DNA from: an uncultured Planctomycetaceae bacterium
Lineage (GTDB): Bacteria > Planctomycetota > Planctomycetia > Pirellulales > Pirellulaceae
Direction: 5' to 3'
DNA: 44,038 bases
Assembly (NCBI GenBank): GCA_937862885.1
Contig: CALMEE010000055.1
Coordinates: 1-44,038, forward strand
Numbering within the stretch: position 1 is the stretch's first letter; each line of letters opens with the position of its first letter. The notes beneath the pieces were generated by a model. The model was not told the DNA's origin, did not search any database, and was given only the letters and a program-made list of their open reading frames with translations. Shown piece after piece: positions 17,532 to 26,367 of the stretch. A program made the position numbers and the translations under genes.

Positions 17532-19370
17532 ATGGGTTATCGTTCAACCTTCCAATGTGTCAGCGATCTTGAACGGAATGGGCATTTGATCCGCTTCGAT
17601 GAACCCGTCGATCCCCATTTGCAATTGGCCGAGATTCAGCGACGGCTCTACATAAATCAGGCTCCAGCGGTCCTGTACACCAATGTGAAGGGGTGTCGAT
17701 TTCCCGTCGTTTCGAATCTATTTGGCACTCTGGAACGGGCGCGTTTCATGTTCCGCGACACGATTGAACAGGTACGGCGCGCCATCGAACTTAAAATCGA
17801 ACCGGAACAGTTTTTCAAGCGTCCACTACGTTATTGGAAAGCTCCGCTCACAGCCTTGCGCATGCGACCAAAAATGACGCGCGGCGGGGCCATCACGCAA
17901 AACACCATCAAAATATCTGATTTACCGCAACAGGTTTCTTGGCCTAAGGACGGGGGCGCGTTTATCACGCTGCCTCAAGTTTTTTCTGAAGACGCTCGCT
18001 CGCCCGGACTGATGAAAAGCAATTTGGGGATGTACCGAATCCAGTTATCTGGAAACAAGTATGCACGCGACATTGAGATTGGCCTGCATTACCAAATCCA
18101 TCGCAGCATTGGCGTGCATCATCAGGCTGCGCTTGCCGCCGGCAAGCCCTTTCGCGTGAATATTTTTGTCGGCGGCTCTCCTGCGATGACGCTTTCCGCC
18201 GTGATGCCGTTGCCGGAAGGCATGTCCGAACTGACGTTTGCGGGCGCGTTGGCCGGACATCGTATCCCGATGTGGCGTAACAATGGCGGGTTGCCGATCT
18301 ACGCGGATGCTGATTTTTGTATCTGCGGGACCGTCGATCCGCAGCGACAACTTCCCGAAGGGCCGTTTGGCGACCACTTGGGATATTACAGTTTGGTTCA
18401 CGAGTTTCCCGTCCTCAAAGTCGAAAAAGTCTTGCACCGCAATCAAGCGATCTGGCCGCTGACCGTTGTTGGCCGCCCTCCCCAAGAGGACACTGCGTTT
18501 GGTGATCTAATTCATGAGCTAACCGGTCCAATTATTCCAAGCGTATTGCCCGGCGTAAAAGCCGTACATGCCGTTGATGCCGCGGGTGTCCACCCTCTGT
18601 TAATTGCCATTGGCAGCGAACGGTATGTACCCTATCGAGAATCTACAGCGCCACAAGAATTACTGACCCAGGCTAATGCGATTCTGGGGCAAGGACAATT
18701 GTCGCTCGCCAAGTTTCTCTGGATCATTGACGAAGCCTGCGATCGTGAACTTGACATTCATGACGTGGGCCTCTTTTTTCAACGCGTCTTGGAACGGGTC
18801 GACTGGAGCCGAGACGTTCATTTCCAGACTCGCACCACCATCGATACGCTGGATTATACTGGCGATGGCTTCAATCAGGGGTCCAAAGTCGTCATCGCGG
18901 CATCGGGCAAATTGTTGCGCCGCCTCCCGGATTCACTGCCCAGCGACCTTCGTCTCCCCGATACGTTCCGACATCCAAGGATCGCGTTTCCGGGCGTGTT
19001 ACTAGTTGAGGGGCCAGCCTACCAATCAAAAGCAGAAGGGCAACGACAAATCCGCGACTTTGCTCAGGCCTTTGATTCTTCTGAATCGATCAATCAATTC
19101 CCTTTGATCGTCGTGCTCGACGATAGCGATTTTGCCTCGCGTAATATTAACAACTTCTGCTGGACCGTCTTCACACGCAGCAATCCAGCCAGCGACATTG
19201 ATGGGATCGCTGCAAAAATTGTCGACAAGCATTGGGGTTGCAGCGGCAGCTTAATCATTGACGCGCGGATCAAACCGCATCATGCTCCGCCACTCGTTGA
19301 AGACCCGCAAGTCACCGCCAGCGTCGACGCCATTGCCGCTCGTGGGCTTCCCATCAGTAAGTTCCTCTGA
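17532..19370 (+). CDS. UbiD-family decarboxylase (prenylated-FMN dependent)
   Basis: A 612-residue member of the UbiD family. These enzymes reversibly decarboxylate aromatic or alpha,beta-unsaturated acids with prenylated FMN; in quinone synthesis the substrate is a polyprenyl-hydroxybenzoate. Visible family blocks are NLGMYRIQLSG, IEIGLHYQIHRSIGVHH, GGSPAMTLSAVMPLPEGMSE and EGPFGDHLGYYS near residue 276, which includes the catalytic Glu. The protein is longer than E. coli UbiD (about 497 residues) because of a longer C-terminal region; long forms occur in many phyla. The start gives the natural N-terminus, MGYRSTFQCVSDLERNG. It stands alone, divergent from pepA, with no UbiX flavin prenyltransferase gene in view. 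It may act in menaquinone synthesis, which would serve the nitrate respiration genes, but the exact substrate is undetermined. Confidence 0.88.
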   Translation: MGYRSTFQCVSDLERNGHLIRFDEPVDPHLQLAEIQRRLYINQAPAVLYTNVKGCRFPVVSNLFGTLERARFMFRDTIEQVRRAIELKIEPEQFFKRPLRYWKAPLTALRMRPKMTRGGAITQNTIKISDLPQQVSWPKDGGAFITLPQVFSEDARSPGLMKSNLGMYRIQLSGNKYARDIEIGLHYQIHRSIGVHHQAALAAGKPFRVNIFVGGSPAMTLSAVMPLPEGMSELTFAGALAGHRIPMWRNNGGLPIYADADFCICGTVDPQRQLPEGPFGDHLGYYSLVHEFPVLKVEKVLHRNQAIWPLTVVGRPPQEDTAFGDLIHELTGPIIPSVLPGVKAVHAVDAAGVHPLLIAIGSERYVPYRESTAPQELLTQANAILGQGQLSLAKFLWIIDEACDRELDIHDVGLFFQRVLERVDWSRDVHFQTRTTIDTLDYTGDGFNQGSKVVIAASGKLLRRLPDSLPSDLRLPDTFRHPRIAFPGVLLVEGPAYQSKAEGQRQIRDFAQAFDSSESINQFPLIVVLDDSDFASRNINNFCWTVFTRSNPASDIDGIAAKIVDKHWGCSGSLIIDARIKPHHAPPLVEDPQVTASVDAIAARGLPISKFL

Positions 19371-19918
19371 TCGAGCGAATTGAGCGGGCGTTCGCCAACA
19401 TACCGATTTTCTCGCAAAGCCACAGCCCCCGCAAAAATTCGTGAACTTAAGTGGCGTTATTCGACCAAGAGTTACGCAATTTTCTCGGCAACTATCGGGT
19501 TGCTACATAATTTTCGGAGCCGTTATTTTTGCCTCACACGGAGATTACGAGCGATCGGCTTCAGGTAAACTAACCATGGTCGTTGACCACTTCGTGGTCC
19601 GACGCGTATCCTAGTTGAATTGTTTCTACGCCGAGGAAACGCTCGATGGAAAGTTAATCTGCTAACGCAGGCAAAATCTCCAACATCACCAATGTGTTTC
19701 TGACTCTACGACTTTATGCGATCTGTTTTCACGTTTAGCCTGTACAACAAATAGTTCAGTTTAGCCGAAGACCGACAACCGCATGATCGTTCCGCCTTGA
19801 GCAACATCTCACGTCGGAAATCGACTCAGTCGAGCAATAATGGTCGTTTGCGGCTGTATGGATTTTATGAAACACGTTTTGTACCTTTAAACATTCTCTC
19901 ATTGAATCATCGTCGAGT
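19371..19918. other. Intergenic region upstream of the histidine operon
   Basis: These 548 bases between ubiD and hisG hold no credible protein gene. I looked for a histidine leader peptide (a run of CAT/CAC codons after a start) and for a T-box, and found neither. The only structured element is the palindrome and promoter-like pair near 19585, annotated separately. Confidence 0.5.
19583..19612 (+). promoter_or_regulatory. Candidate promoter of the histidine operon with overlapping palindrome
   Basis: TTGACC (19583-19588) and TATCCT (19607-19612) are separated by 18 bases and would start a leader of about 300 bases before hisG. A short palindrome, GACCAC-TTC-GTGGTC (19585-19599), covers most of the -35 box and the start of the spacer. 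The -10 box matches consensus in only four of six positions, and the distance to hisG is long, so this is tentative. Confidence 0.3.
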
Positions 19919-20791
19919 ATGGAATCAGAGCACAACCGGGATTTACGATTGGCGCTGCCGAAGGGGCGTATGTATGACGCTGTTGTTGGTCTGTTGGCGG
20001 GAGCCGGAATAAAAATCCGCGTATCGGAACGAGACTATCGCCCGCAGGTCTCGCTGGCCGGAATCAACGCCAAGATTTTGAAGCCGCGCAATGTTATCGG
20101 CATGTTACAGGCTGGAGCGAGAGATCTCGGTTTCGCTGGTGCTGACTGGGTAATCGAATCTGGGGCCGAGTTGACGGAGCTTCTGGATACGGAACTCAAT
20201 CCAGTACGCTTAGTGGTTGCCGCTCCTATCGATATCCTTGTTGACGGGCGTTTGCCGGCCCGACCGTTGGTAGTCGCTTCCGAGTATCCCTGTTTGGCGA
20301 AGCAGTGGATCGAACGTTCTGGAATTGATGCTACTGTCTTGACAACCTTTGGTGCGACGGAAGTCTTTCCGCCGGAAGATGCAGATTGCATTATTGACAA
20401 TACGGCGACCGGCTCGACACTTCGGGCGAATGGCTTGAAAATTGTCGACGAGATCATGCAGTCCTCCACTAGGTTATACGCCAGCAATCATGCGCTGGAA
20501 GTCCCGCATTTGAAACAGCGAATCGATAATTTTGTGATGCTGGTTAATTCTGTTTTGGATGCACGCCGGCGTGTCATGTTAGACTTAAACGTTGAAGCTT
20601 CAAAACTGTCGGCAGTAACCGCACTTCTACCCTCCATGCGCGAACCGACGATTTCGCAGTTGTCAAACGATGGATGGTATGCCGTGAGATCGGCCGTGCC
20701 GCGGAACATATTGGCGAAGATTATTCCGCTGCTCAAAGAAGCCGGGGCTTGCGACATTATTACGTCGTCTCCCGAGCAGATCATCATTTGA
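19919..20791 (+). CDS. hisG: ATP phosphoribosyltransferase HisG, long form
   Basis: A 290-residue enzyme of the first step of histidine synthesis, joining ATP and PRPP to phosphoribosyl-ATP. The N-terminus shows LRLALPKGRMYD. The PRPP-binding loop is the Asp/Thr/Gly-rich DNTATGSTLRANGLK segment near 160-175. The extra C-terminal domain (about 215-290, ending DIITSSPEQII) is the ACT-like regulatory domain of the long form, which is usually feedback-inhibited by histidine and does not need HisZ. It is the first gene of a plus-strand operon, 52 bases before the hisC-hisB fusion. The start ATG lacks a clear Shine-Dalgarno sequence. Confidence 0.96.
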   Translation: MESEHNRDLRLALPKGRMYDAVVGLLAGAGIKIRVSERDYRPQVSLAGINAKILKPRNVIGMLQAGARDLGFAGADWVIESGAELTELLDTELNPVRLVVAAPIDILVDGRLPARPLVVASEYPCLAKQWIERSGIDATVLTTFGATEVFPPEDADCIIDNTATGSTLRANGLKIVDEIMQSSTRLYASNHALEVPHLKQRIDNFVMLVNSVLDARRRVMLDLNVEASKLSAVTALLPSMREPTISQLSNDGWYAVRSAVPRNILAKIIPLLKEAGACDIITSSPEQIII

Positions 20792-20843
20792 GTTAGGTGA
20801 GTGTGACAATTGCGACAGTAACTCGTGCGGAAACTAAGCACTA

Positions 20844-22556
20844 ATGAACACAGACAAATCTCAGACTGATGCCATCACCTATAAGCCTCCGGTGATCGAT
20901 GGAGATAAAGTGCGTATCGATCTCAGTCGCAACGAGGCCCTGCCAGCGATCGCGCCCGACTTATTGGCCCAGCACACGCTTGATGCAAGCCGCGTCTCCA
21001 GATACCCGGACTCTGCCAATTTGGCAAAGGCAATCGCCACTCGGCATGGCGTTGACGCGTCGCAGGTCGTGGTGACGGCAGGCGGCGATGAGGCCATTGA
21101 TCGCGTGATTCGTGCCTGCTTGGTTAATCGCCAACTCGACCGTCGTCGCGTGCTCACGCATCAACCCACTTTCGAGATGATTGAGGTGTATGCTGCGGCA
21201 TCGTCCGGCGTGATGTGTGGACCAGTTTGGACGGAGGGTGAATTTCCTCTGAAAGAAATATTGCAACAATTGTCGGATGAAGTCGCGTTGTTGGCCTTGG
21301 TCACGCCCAATAATCCTACTGGCCGGAGTATTCCTTTTGCGGAATTGCAACAAGCAGTTTTACAAGCCGAACAAGGTGGCATTCCAGTAATGGTAGACTT
21401 GGCCTACATCGAATTCGCCGACAGTGATCCTACTTCTTGGTTGTTGGAACGCAAGCAAGTGGTCATGATCAGAACATTTTCTAAAGCGTTTGGCATGGCC
21501 GGATGCCGTTTGGGCTATGCATTGACCAGCAATGCAGAACTCGCTCACAAAATTCGGGGAATTGCTGGACCGTTTCCCACGTCGCGAATCAGCTTAGAAC
21601 TCGGGATCGCCGCCTTGCAACGCCTAGATGCCATGCAGGACTCCGTAAATGCGATAAAGGATTGCCGCAGGTGGTTGGTCGAGGGTTTGACGTCACGCGG
21701 CGTCCACGTCCTTCCGTCTGACGCAAATTTTGTGCTCGCGAAATTCGAAGCCGCTGGAACGGTATTCGAGAAACTGTTGCGTCATGGCATCGCCGTTCGG
21801 ATCTTTCCCGGACGCGATCTGTTACAGGGCTACTTGCGGATCACGGTGCCGCGCTCGGCGAACGAGCAAACGTTACTTGCCCATGCTCTAGGGATTTCTT
21901 CGGGAGATAGCGAAACACAGCTTGGCAGTCGGCCAACGAGTTCGTGGCAAGCGGATGGACAAGAAGACTCAGATCATCGCACCGGCCAATTGACGCGACA
22001 GACTCGCGAAACGACCATCCGTTGCTTCGTCAACCTTGACCGCTCTCGACCGCCGAAAATCTCGACAGGAATTGGTTTTTTTGATCACATGTTGACAGCA
22101 TTAGGCACGCACTCAGGGATTGAATTGCAAGTCGAATGTCAGGGTGATTTACAAGTCGACGATCATCATTCGATTGAAGATTGCGGGTTGGTGATCGGAT
22201 CAACGATCAGCGACGCTTTGGGTGATCGCAAGGGTGTGCGCCGTTATGGTTGGGCTTTGCTGGCCATGGATGAAGCGTTGGCGCAGGTTGCCATTGACTT
22301 GTCAGGTCGCCCATCAAGCGTCATCAATCTCAATTTGGTCAACGAGAGGATTGGAGATGTGGCAAGTGAAAACTTAACTCATTTTTTTCAATCACTTGCT
22401 GTTACTCTGCGTTGTGCGCTGCACATCGATGTCGTCTGCGGTGACAATGATCATCACAAGGCCGAGGCAGCATTTAAGGGACTGGCCAAAGCATTGGCGA
22501 TGGCCGTGTCACGTACGGGCGATGAGTCTATTCCCAGCACAAAAGGCTCATTATGA
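20844..22556 (+). CDS. hisCB: Fused histidinol-phosphate aminotransferase and imidazoleglycerol-phosphate dehydratase (HisC-HisB)
   Basis: One 570-codon frame encodes two histidine enzymes. Residues 1-350 are HisC, a PLP-dependent aminotransferase: TAGGDEAIDRVI, TPNNPTGR, and the PLP lysine in FSKAFGMAGCRLGYAL (Lys214). A hydrophilic linker (about 351-384) follows. Residues 385-570 are HisB dehydratase, with FFDHML, DDHHSIEDCG and GDNDHHKAEAAFKGLAKAL giving the His/Glu manganese ligands, and the canonical end SIPSTKGSL. HisB makes the product two steps before HisC acts in the pathway order: dehydratase first, then transaminase. Fusion of HisB with the histidinol-phosphatase domain is well known; fusion with HisC is not common. 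No stop or frameshift separates the domains. It overlaps hisH by four bases. Confidence 0.94.
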   Translation: MNTDKSQTDAITYKPPVIDGDKVRIDLSRNEALPAIAPDLLAQHTLDASRVSRYPDSANLAKAIATRHGVDASQVVVTAGGDEAIDRVIRACLVNRQLDRRRVLTHQPTFEMIEVYAAASSGVMCGPVWTEGEFPLKEILQQLSDEVALLALVTPNNPTGRSIPFAELQQAVLQAEQGGIPVMVDLAYIEFADSDPTSWLLERKQVVMIRTFSKAFGMAGCRLGYALTSNAELAHKIRGIAGPFPTSRISLELGIAALQRLDAMQDSVNAIKDCRRWLVEGLTSRGVHVLPSDANFVLAKFEAAGTVFEKLLRHGIAVRIFPGRDLLQGYLRITVPRSANEQTLLAHALGISSGDSETQLGSRPTSSWQADGQEDSDHRTGQLTRQTRETTIRCFVNLDRSRPPKISTGIGFFDHMLTALGTHSGIELQVECQGDLQVDDHHSIEDCGLVIGSTISDALGDRKGVRRYGWALLAMDEALAQVAIDLSGRPSSVINLNLVNERIGDVASENLTHFFQSLAVTLRCALHIDVVCGDNDHHKAEAAFKGLAKALAMAVSRTGDESIPSTKGSL

Positions 22557-23203
22557 GCATGTGCACGCACCACGCTCTCAATGTTCCGCATCAAGAAACG
22601 GACCGACGAATTCAAATCGTTGACACAGGTGTAGCAAATATCGCATCGCTGCACGCTATGTTTCGGCGATTGGGATACCGCTCGAATTTGGTTGACCGCC
22701 CAGTCGAGATTGAGCGAGCAGAGCGGCTGGTTTTACCGGGCGTGGGCAGTTTTGGTGCGGCGATGCAACGCCTGCAGGAGTTGGACTTAGTTGCCTGTTT
22801 GCGCGAACGCATTGAGGCAGAACGTGCCACCTTTGCCGTTTGCTTGGGGCTCCAATTGCTTTGCCGTGCAAGCGAAGAATCGCCTGGAATTTCCGGGCTC
22901 TCAGTTGTGCCACACATCGTTGAACGGTTTAGCAACAATGTGCAGGTACCGCAACTTGGCTGGAATGATGTCGAGTTCAAGGACGATCGGTTGATCGAGA
23001 ACGGACACGCGTATTTTGCCAATTCGTTTCGTCTCAAACACCAACCGGACGGTTGGCAGGTTGCTGTAACGGATTACGATGGCGAATTCGTGAGTGCCAT
23101 GTGGCGCGGAAATGTGTTAGCATGTCAGTTTCATCCTGAGTTGTCCGGTGCTTGGGGGGAGCGGTTGGTGTCGCATTGGTTGACCGGCACAGGGCACGCT
23201 TAG
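22553..23203 (+). CDS. hisH: Imidazole glycerol phosphate synthase glutaminase subunit HisH
   Basis: A 216-residue class-I glutamine amidotransferase. It hydrolyses glutamine and channels ammonia to HisF. The oxyanion-loop motif (LPGVGSFGAAM), the nucleophile elbow (FAVCLGLQLL) and the His-Glu pair (QFHPELSG) are all present. The ATG overlaps the hisCB stop (ATGA). The first 18 residues (MSMCTHHALNVPHQETDR) are extra relative to the usual start near IQIVDTG. They may be a by-product of the coupled start; no better internal start is visible. hisF follows after 28 bases. Confidence 0.95.
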   Translation: MSMCTHHALNVPHQETDRRIQIVDTGVANIASLHAMFRRLGYRSNLVDRPVEIERAERLVLPGVGSFGAAMQRLQELDLVACLRERIEAERATFAVCLGLQLLCRASEESPGISGLSVVPHIVERFSNNVQVPQLGWNDVEFKDDRLIENGHAYFANSFRLKHQPDGWQVAVTDYDGEFVSAMWRGNVLACQFHPELSGAWGERLVSHWLTGTGHA

Positions 23204-23231
23204 GATCAGGCGTCGTGATTGAGAGAAGTGC

Positions 23232-24044
23232 ATGCTGAAAAAGAGAATCATTCCCTGCCTTGACATTCGTGGCGGACGCGTTGTTAAAGGGATTAAGTTC
23301 CAGAACCTACGCGATGCCGGGGACCCAGTCGAACAGGCACGTCGCTACGATGCCGACGGTGCTGACGAATTGGTGATTCTAGATGTTTCGGCGACACATG
23401 AGGAGCGACTTGCGACCTTGTCGACAATCGAAGCAGTTCGCGAACATTTGACGATCCCGCTCACCGTAGGAGGGGGCGTGCGCTCGCTTGTCGATGCGAA
23501 GCGTCTGCTCGACAGTGGAGCAGACAAAGTGAGTGTGAACAGCGCCGCCGTCGAACGGCCGGAACTGATTAAGGAACTTGCTCAACAATTCGGGGCACAG
23601 TGTACCGTGGTTGCCATCGATGCCGCGCGTTGTTTGGAAAATGCGGCCGACAAAACCAGTTGGCAAGTTGTCTCTCATAGCGGTACTCGCCGTCATCAAC
23701 TCGATGCCATCTCCTGGGCCTGTACGGCAGAATCCTTTGGTGCAGGTGAGATTTTGTTGACAAGCTGGGATCGCGATGGAACTGGGACGGGTTATGATTT
23801 GGGCCTCTTATCTCAGCTTACCTCGCAGATTTCGCTACCGGTAATCGCTTCCGGAGGTGCAAAGTCAATTGCACACATGTTTGAGGCTTTTAACCACGGC
23901 GCACATGCCGTCTTGGCAGCATCCATTTTTCATGATGGACACATGGATGTGCTCACGGTCAAGCGGGAGCTTTCCGCAATGGGAATTCCTGTACGCATCG
24001 ATCACGTGAATCAAACCTCGCAAAGTTACTTGACCGGGGCTTAA
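23232..24044 (+). CDS. hisF: Imidazole glycerol phosphate synthase cyclase subunit HisF
   Basis: A 270-residue TIM barrel that cyclises the HisH-fed intermediate to imidazole glycerol phosphate and AICAR. It starts [20 protein letters not shown] with the catalytic Asp, followed by VGGGVRS and VIASGGAKS phosphate-binding loops. A second catalytic Asp lies in [22 protein letters not shown] ribosome-binding site lies just before the ATG. Between about 130 and 165 there is a small insert relative to typical HisF (the [15 protein letters not shown] region). It lies two bases before the next gene. Confidence 0.96.
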   Translation: MLKKRIIPCLDIRGGRVVKGIKFQNLRDAGDPVEQARRYDADGADELVILDVSATHEERLATLSTIEAVREHLTIPLTVGGGVRSLVDAKRLLDSGADKVSVNSAAVERPELIKELAQQFGAQCTVVAIDAARCLENAADKTSWQVVSHSGTRRHQLDAISWACTAESFGAGEILLTSWDRDGTGTGYDLGLLSQLTSQISLPVIASGGAKSIAHMFEAFNHGAHAVLAASIFHDGHMDVLTVKRELSAMGIPVRIDHVNQTSQSYLTGA

Positions 24045-24046
24045 TC

Positions 24047-25090
24047 ATGCTTGTGGCTTCCTTTGAGTTGAATGGCGAGGGCCTCATCAATCACGCCGGC
24101 AATGCAATCGACTTGTCGCAGACAAAAGCTCTCCTCGAGACAATTCGTCCATTTGCAGTATTCGGTCCCGTCCATCTGCAGATCAAAACGCCCCCTGATT
24201 CATCGGGCAAATTGCGGATTGCTTGCGAACAACTGTTTCGTGCGTTTTCGTGTTTGATTTCGTTTGATCGTTGGCCTCCCGTCGATGACCTAAAAGGCTG
24301 GCTGGATGCGGGAGCAGCAGCCATCGTTGCCAAGCACGAACATGAATTGCCTCATGCATACAAAAATGAGATACCAATCGAACGACAACTTCGGATGCAG
24401 GAATGTTCTCAGATCACGGAAACCGCCGAAAATGCAATCATTAAATCCACCAAGGTCGATTCAATATCTCAGTGGGTTGATAAGTTCTGCAGCGAGCTTG
24501 TCTCCGATCGTGCGGACGGCTTGTGGCCAACAATTGTGGCGAGCGAATCGGGAGTCGCATTGGGCTTAGTCTACTCGAACCAGCAGAGTATGTTGCGGGC
24601 AGTCGAATCAGGTAAGGGAGTCTATTGGTCTCGTTCGCGAAACGAGATCTGGGAGAAGGGATTAACGAGCGGTGCGACCAGCGAACTCATCAGGATTGAC
24701 TCTGATTGCGATCGTGATTGCCTGCGATTTATCGTGCGTCAGAAACCTCCCGGGTTTTGTCACTTGCAGACAAGGACTTGTTTCGGGAATTGGGTAGATC
24801 TTAACTCGATTCTTCAATGGGTTGGGGATCGTGGGCAACATGCTGGCGGCTATACCCATCGCTTACTGCAGGACAGCGCGTTATTGCGCAACAAATTATG
24901 TGAGGAAGCAGGCGAGTTGGTTGACGCCAATTCCGTCGATGAAGTGATTTGGGAGGCCGCCGACTTGCTGTATTTCACGATGGTTGCAATGTCGCGGAGA
25001 GGAGTCGATTTTGAACAAGTTGCAATGGAGCTGAAGCGGCGCATGGGACAAATAATTCGCAGACCGGGTAATGCAAAGAGCAATCCATGA
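24047..25090 (+). CDS. hisIE: Bifunctional HisIE with N-terminal extension, HIS4-like
   Basis: A 347-residue protein in three parts. Residues 1-130 are an extension that looks like a reduced half of a HisA-type barrel (for example DLKGWLDAGAAAIVAKHE). Residues 155-247 are phosphoribosyl-AMP cyclohydrolase: GLVYSNQQSM, GVYWSRSRNEIWEKG, DSDCDRD, GFCHLQTRTCFG. Residues 269-340 are phosphoribosyl-ATP pyrophosphatase (YTHRLLQDSALL, EEAGEL, WEAADLLYF). The details match the eukaryotic HIS4 type rather than ordinary bacterial HisI: yeast HIS4 has GLVYSS, SRSRNEIW, GFCHLET, CFGEF, DSALL and WEAADL.YF at the same places, and also carries an N-terminal domain. hisD follows with a four-base overlap, in the same order as in the HIS4 fusion. 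Confidence 0.93.
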   Translation: MLVASFELNGEGLINHAGNAIDLSQTKALLETIRPFAVFGPVHLQIKTPPDSSGKLRIACEQLFRAFSCLISFDRWPPVDDLKGWLDAGAAAIVAKHEHELPHAYKNEIPIERQLRMQECSQITETAENAIIKSTKVDSISQWVDKFCSELVSDRADGLWPTIVASESGVALGLVYSNQQSMLRAVESGKGVYWSRSRNEIWEKGLTSGATSELIRIDSDCDRDCLRFIVRQKPPGFCHLQTRTCFGNWVDLNSILQWVGDRGQHAGGYTHRLLQDSALLRNKLCEEAGELVDANSVDEVIWEAADLLYFTMVAMSRRGVDFEQVAMELKRRMGQIIRRPGNAKSNP

Positions 25091-26361
25091 AATTACGGCG
25101 TTTGACATTTTCCCAATTGAGTGAACAAAGTGGATCGTCGATTTCACTTGATTCGCCCACGCTACAGCGAACTCAAACCATCATCGATCGCGTGCGACAG
25201 GATCGGGATACTGCCCTGTACGATTACGCGCGAGAATTTAACGAGATTGGATTAGCTGATCAGGAGCCGTTGAGTATTACACGGCAACAGCTCGAATCAT
25301 CCTTAGACCGTGTAGATCCCAATATTCGCGGAACCCTCGAACGCACCGCGCAGCGGATCGAATCCTTTGCGATGCGGCAATTGGCTGCATTTCAGTCGCT
25401 GGATTGTGACATCGATGGCGGTTACGCCGGGCATCGGTTGATTCCGATTTCGAATGTCGGGTGCTACGTGCCGGGGGGGCGATACCCGCTGGTGTCTACG
25501 GCGTTGATGACGGCCGTCACAGCCCGAGTAGCCGGATGTCAAAACGTGTCTTTAGCAACTCCCAAACCAAATGAAACGATGTTGGCTGCCGCCGCGATTG
25601 CTAACGTCGACCGTGTCCTACGAATCGGCGGGGCCCACGTAATCGCAGCCATGGCTTGCGGCACGCAAACAATCGAGCCGGTGGATTTGATTGTTGGACC
25701 GGGAAATCGCTGGGTAACGGCTGCCAAAAAATTAGTTGCGGGCAACGTAGGCATCGACATGTTGGCTGGGCCAACCGAGTTGGTTGTTCTGGCCGATCAT
25801 TCCGCGTCGCCTGAAAAAATCGCTGCGGACTTGTTGGCACAGGCCGAACATGATGAGGACGCGCGGCCGATTTTGGTTTCAACCGATGAACGATTGGTTT
25901 CGGAAGTCGAGGCTCAACTTGAGCGACAGTTGTCGTCCTTGAAAACGGAAGACATTGCACGGAAAAGTCTCGCTACGAATGGATTTGTCGTCCTCTGTTC
26001 GTCGCTCGCAGAAGCGATTGCCGTATGCAATCGGCTTGCGCCGGAACACTTGGAATTGATGTGTGCGGATGCCGAAACCGTCAGCAATCAAATCGAGAAC
26101 GCTGGCTGCCTGTTTTATGGTGAACATGCGGCCGAAGTTTTCGGCGATTATGGTGTGGGTCCAAACCATACACTTCCAACGGCCAGAAGCGCTCGATTCT
26201 CAGCCGGCCTGAATGTGATGAACTTCATCCGCATCCGCAGCTATGTGCAGATGACAAGGCAACCGTCTCGGGAGTTCATTGATGATGTCGCGCGGCTCGC
26301 CGAAATCGAGGGCTTGGATGGACACCGAGCCGCATGCGAATTGCGACGAGATAGACGCTGA
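25087..26361 (+). CDS. hisD: Histidinol dehydrogenase HisD
   Basis: A 424-residue zinc enzyme of the last two steps, oxidising histidinol to histidine with NAD. Motifs include [58 protein letters not shown] and the zinc/catalytic block [23 protein letters not shown] and the C-terminal [13 protein letters not shown] complete the family pattern. Its ATG overlaps the hisIE stop (ATGA). It ends the operon and runs convergently into the next gene, with only six bases between the two stops and no terminator visible. Together with hisIE it equals a split fungal HIS4. Confidence 0.96.
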   Translation: MKLRRLTFSQLSEQSGSSISLDSPTLQRTQTIIDRVRQDRDTALYDYAREFNEIGLADQEPLSITRQQLESSLDRVDPNIRGTLERTAQRIESFAMRQLAAFQSLDCDIDGGYAGHRLIPISNVGCYVPGGRYPLVSTALMTAVTARVAGCQNVSLATPKPNETMLAAAAIANVDRVLRIGGAHVIAAMACGTQTIEPVDLIVGPGNRWVTAAKKLVAGNVGIDMLAGPTELVVLADHSASPEKIAADLLAQAEHDEDARPILVSTDERLVSEVEAQLERQLSSLKTEDIARKSLATNGFVVLCSSLAEAIAVCNRLAPEHLELMCADAETVSNQIENAGCLFYGEHAAEVFGDYGVGPNHTLPTARSARFSAGLNVMNFIRIRSYVQMTRQPSREFIDDVARLAEIEGLDGHRAACELRRDRR

Positions 26362-26367
26362 ATAGTT

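Noticed and set aside
19371..19918. Search for a histidine attenuator or T-box before hisG
   Set aside because: No run of His codons, no antiterminator/terminator pair and no T-box core sequence was seen.
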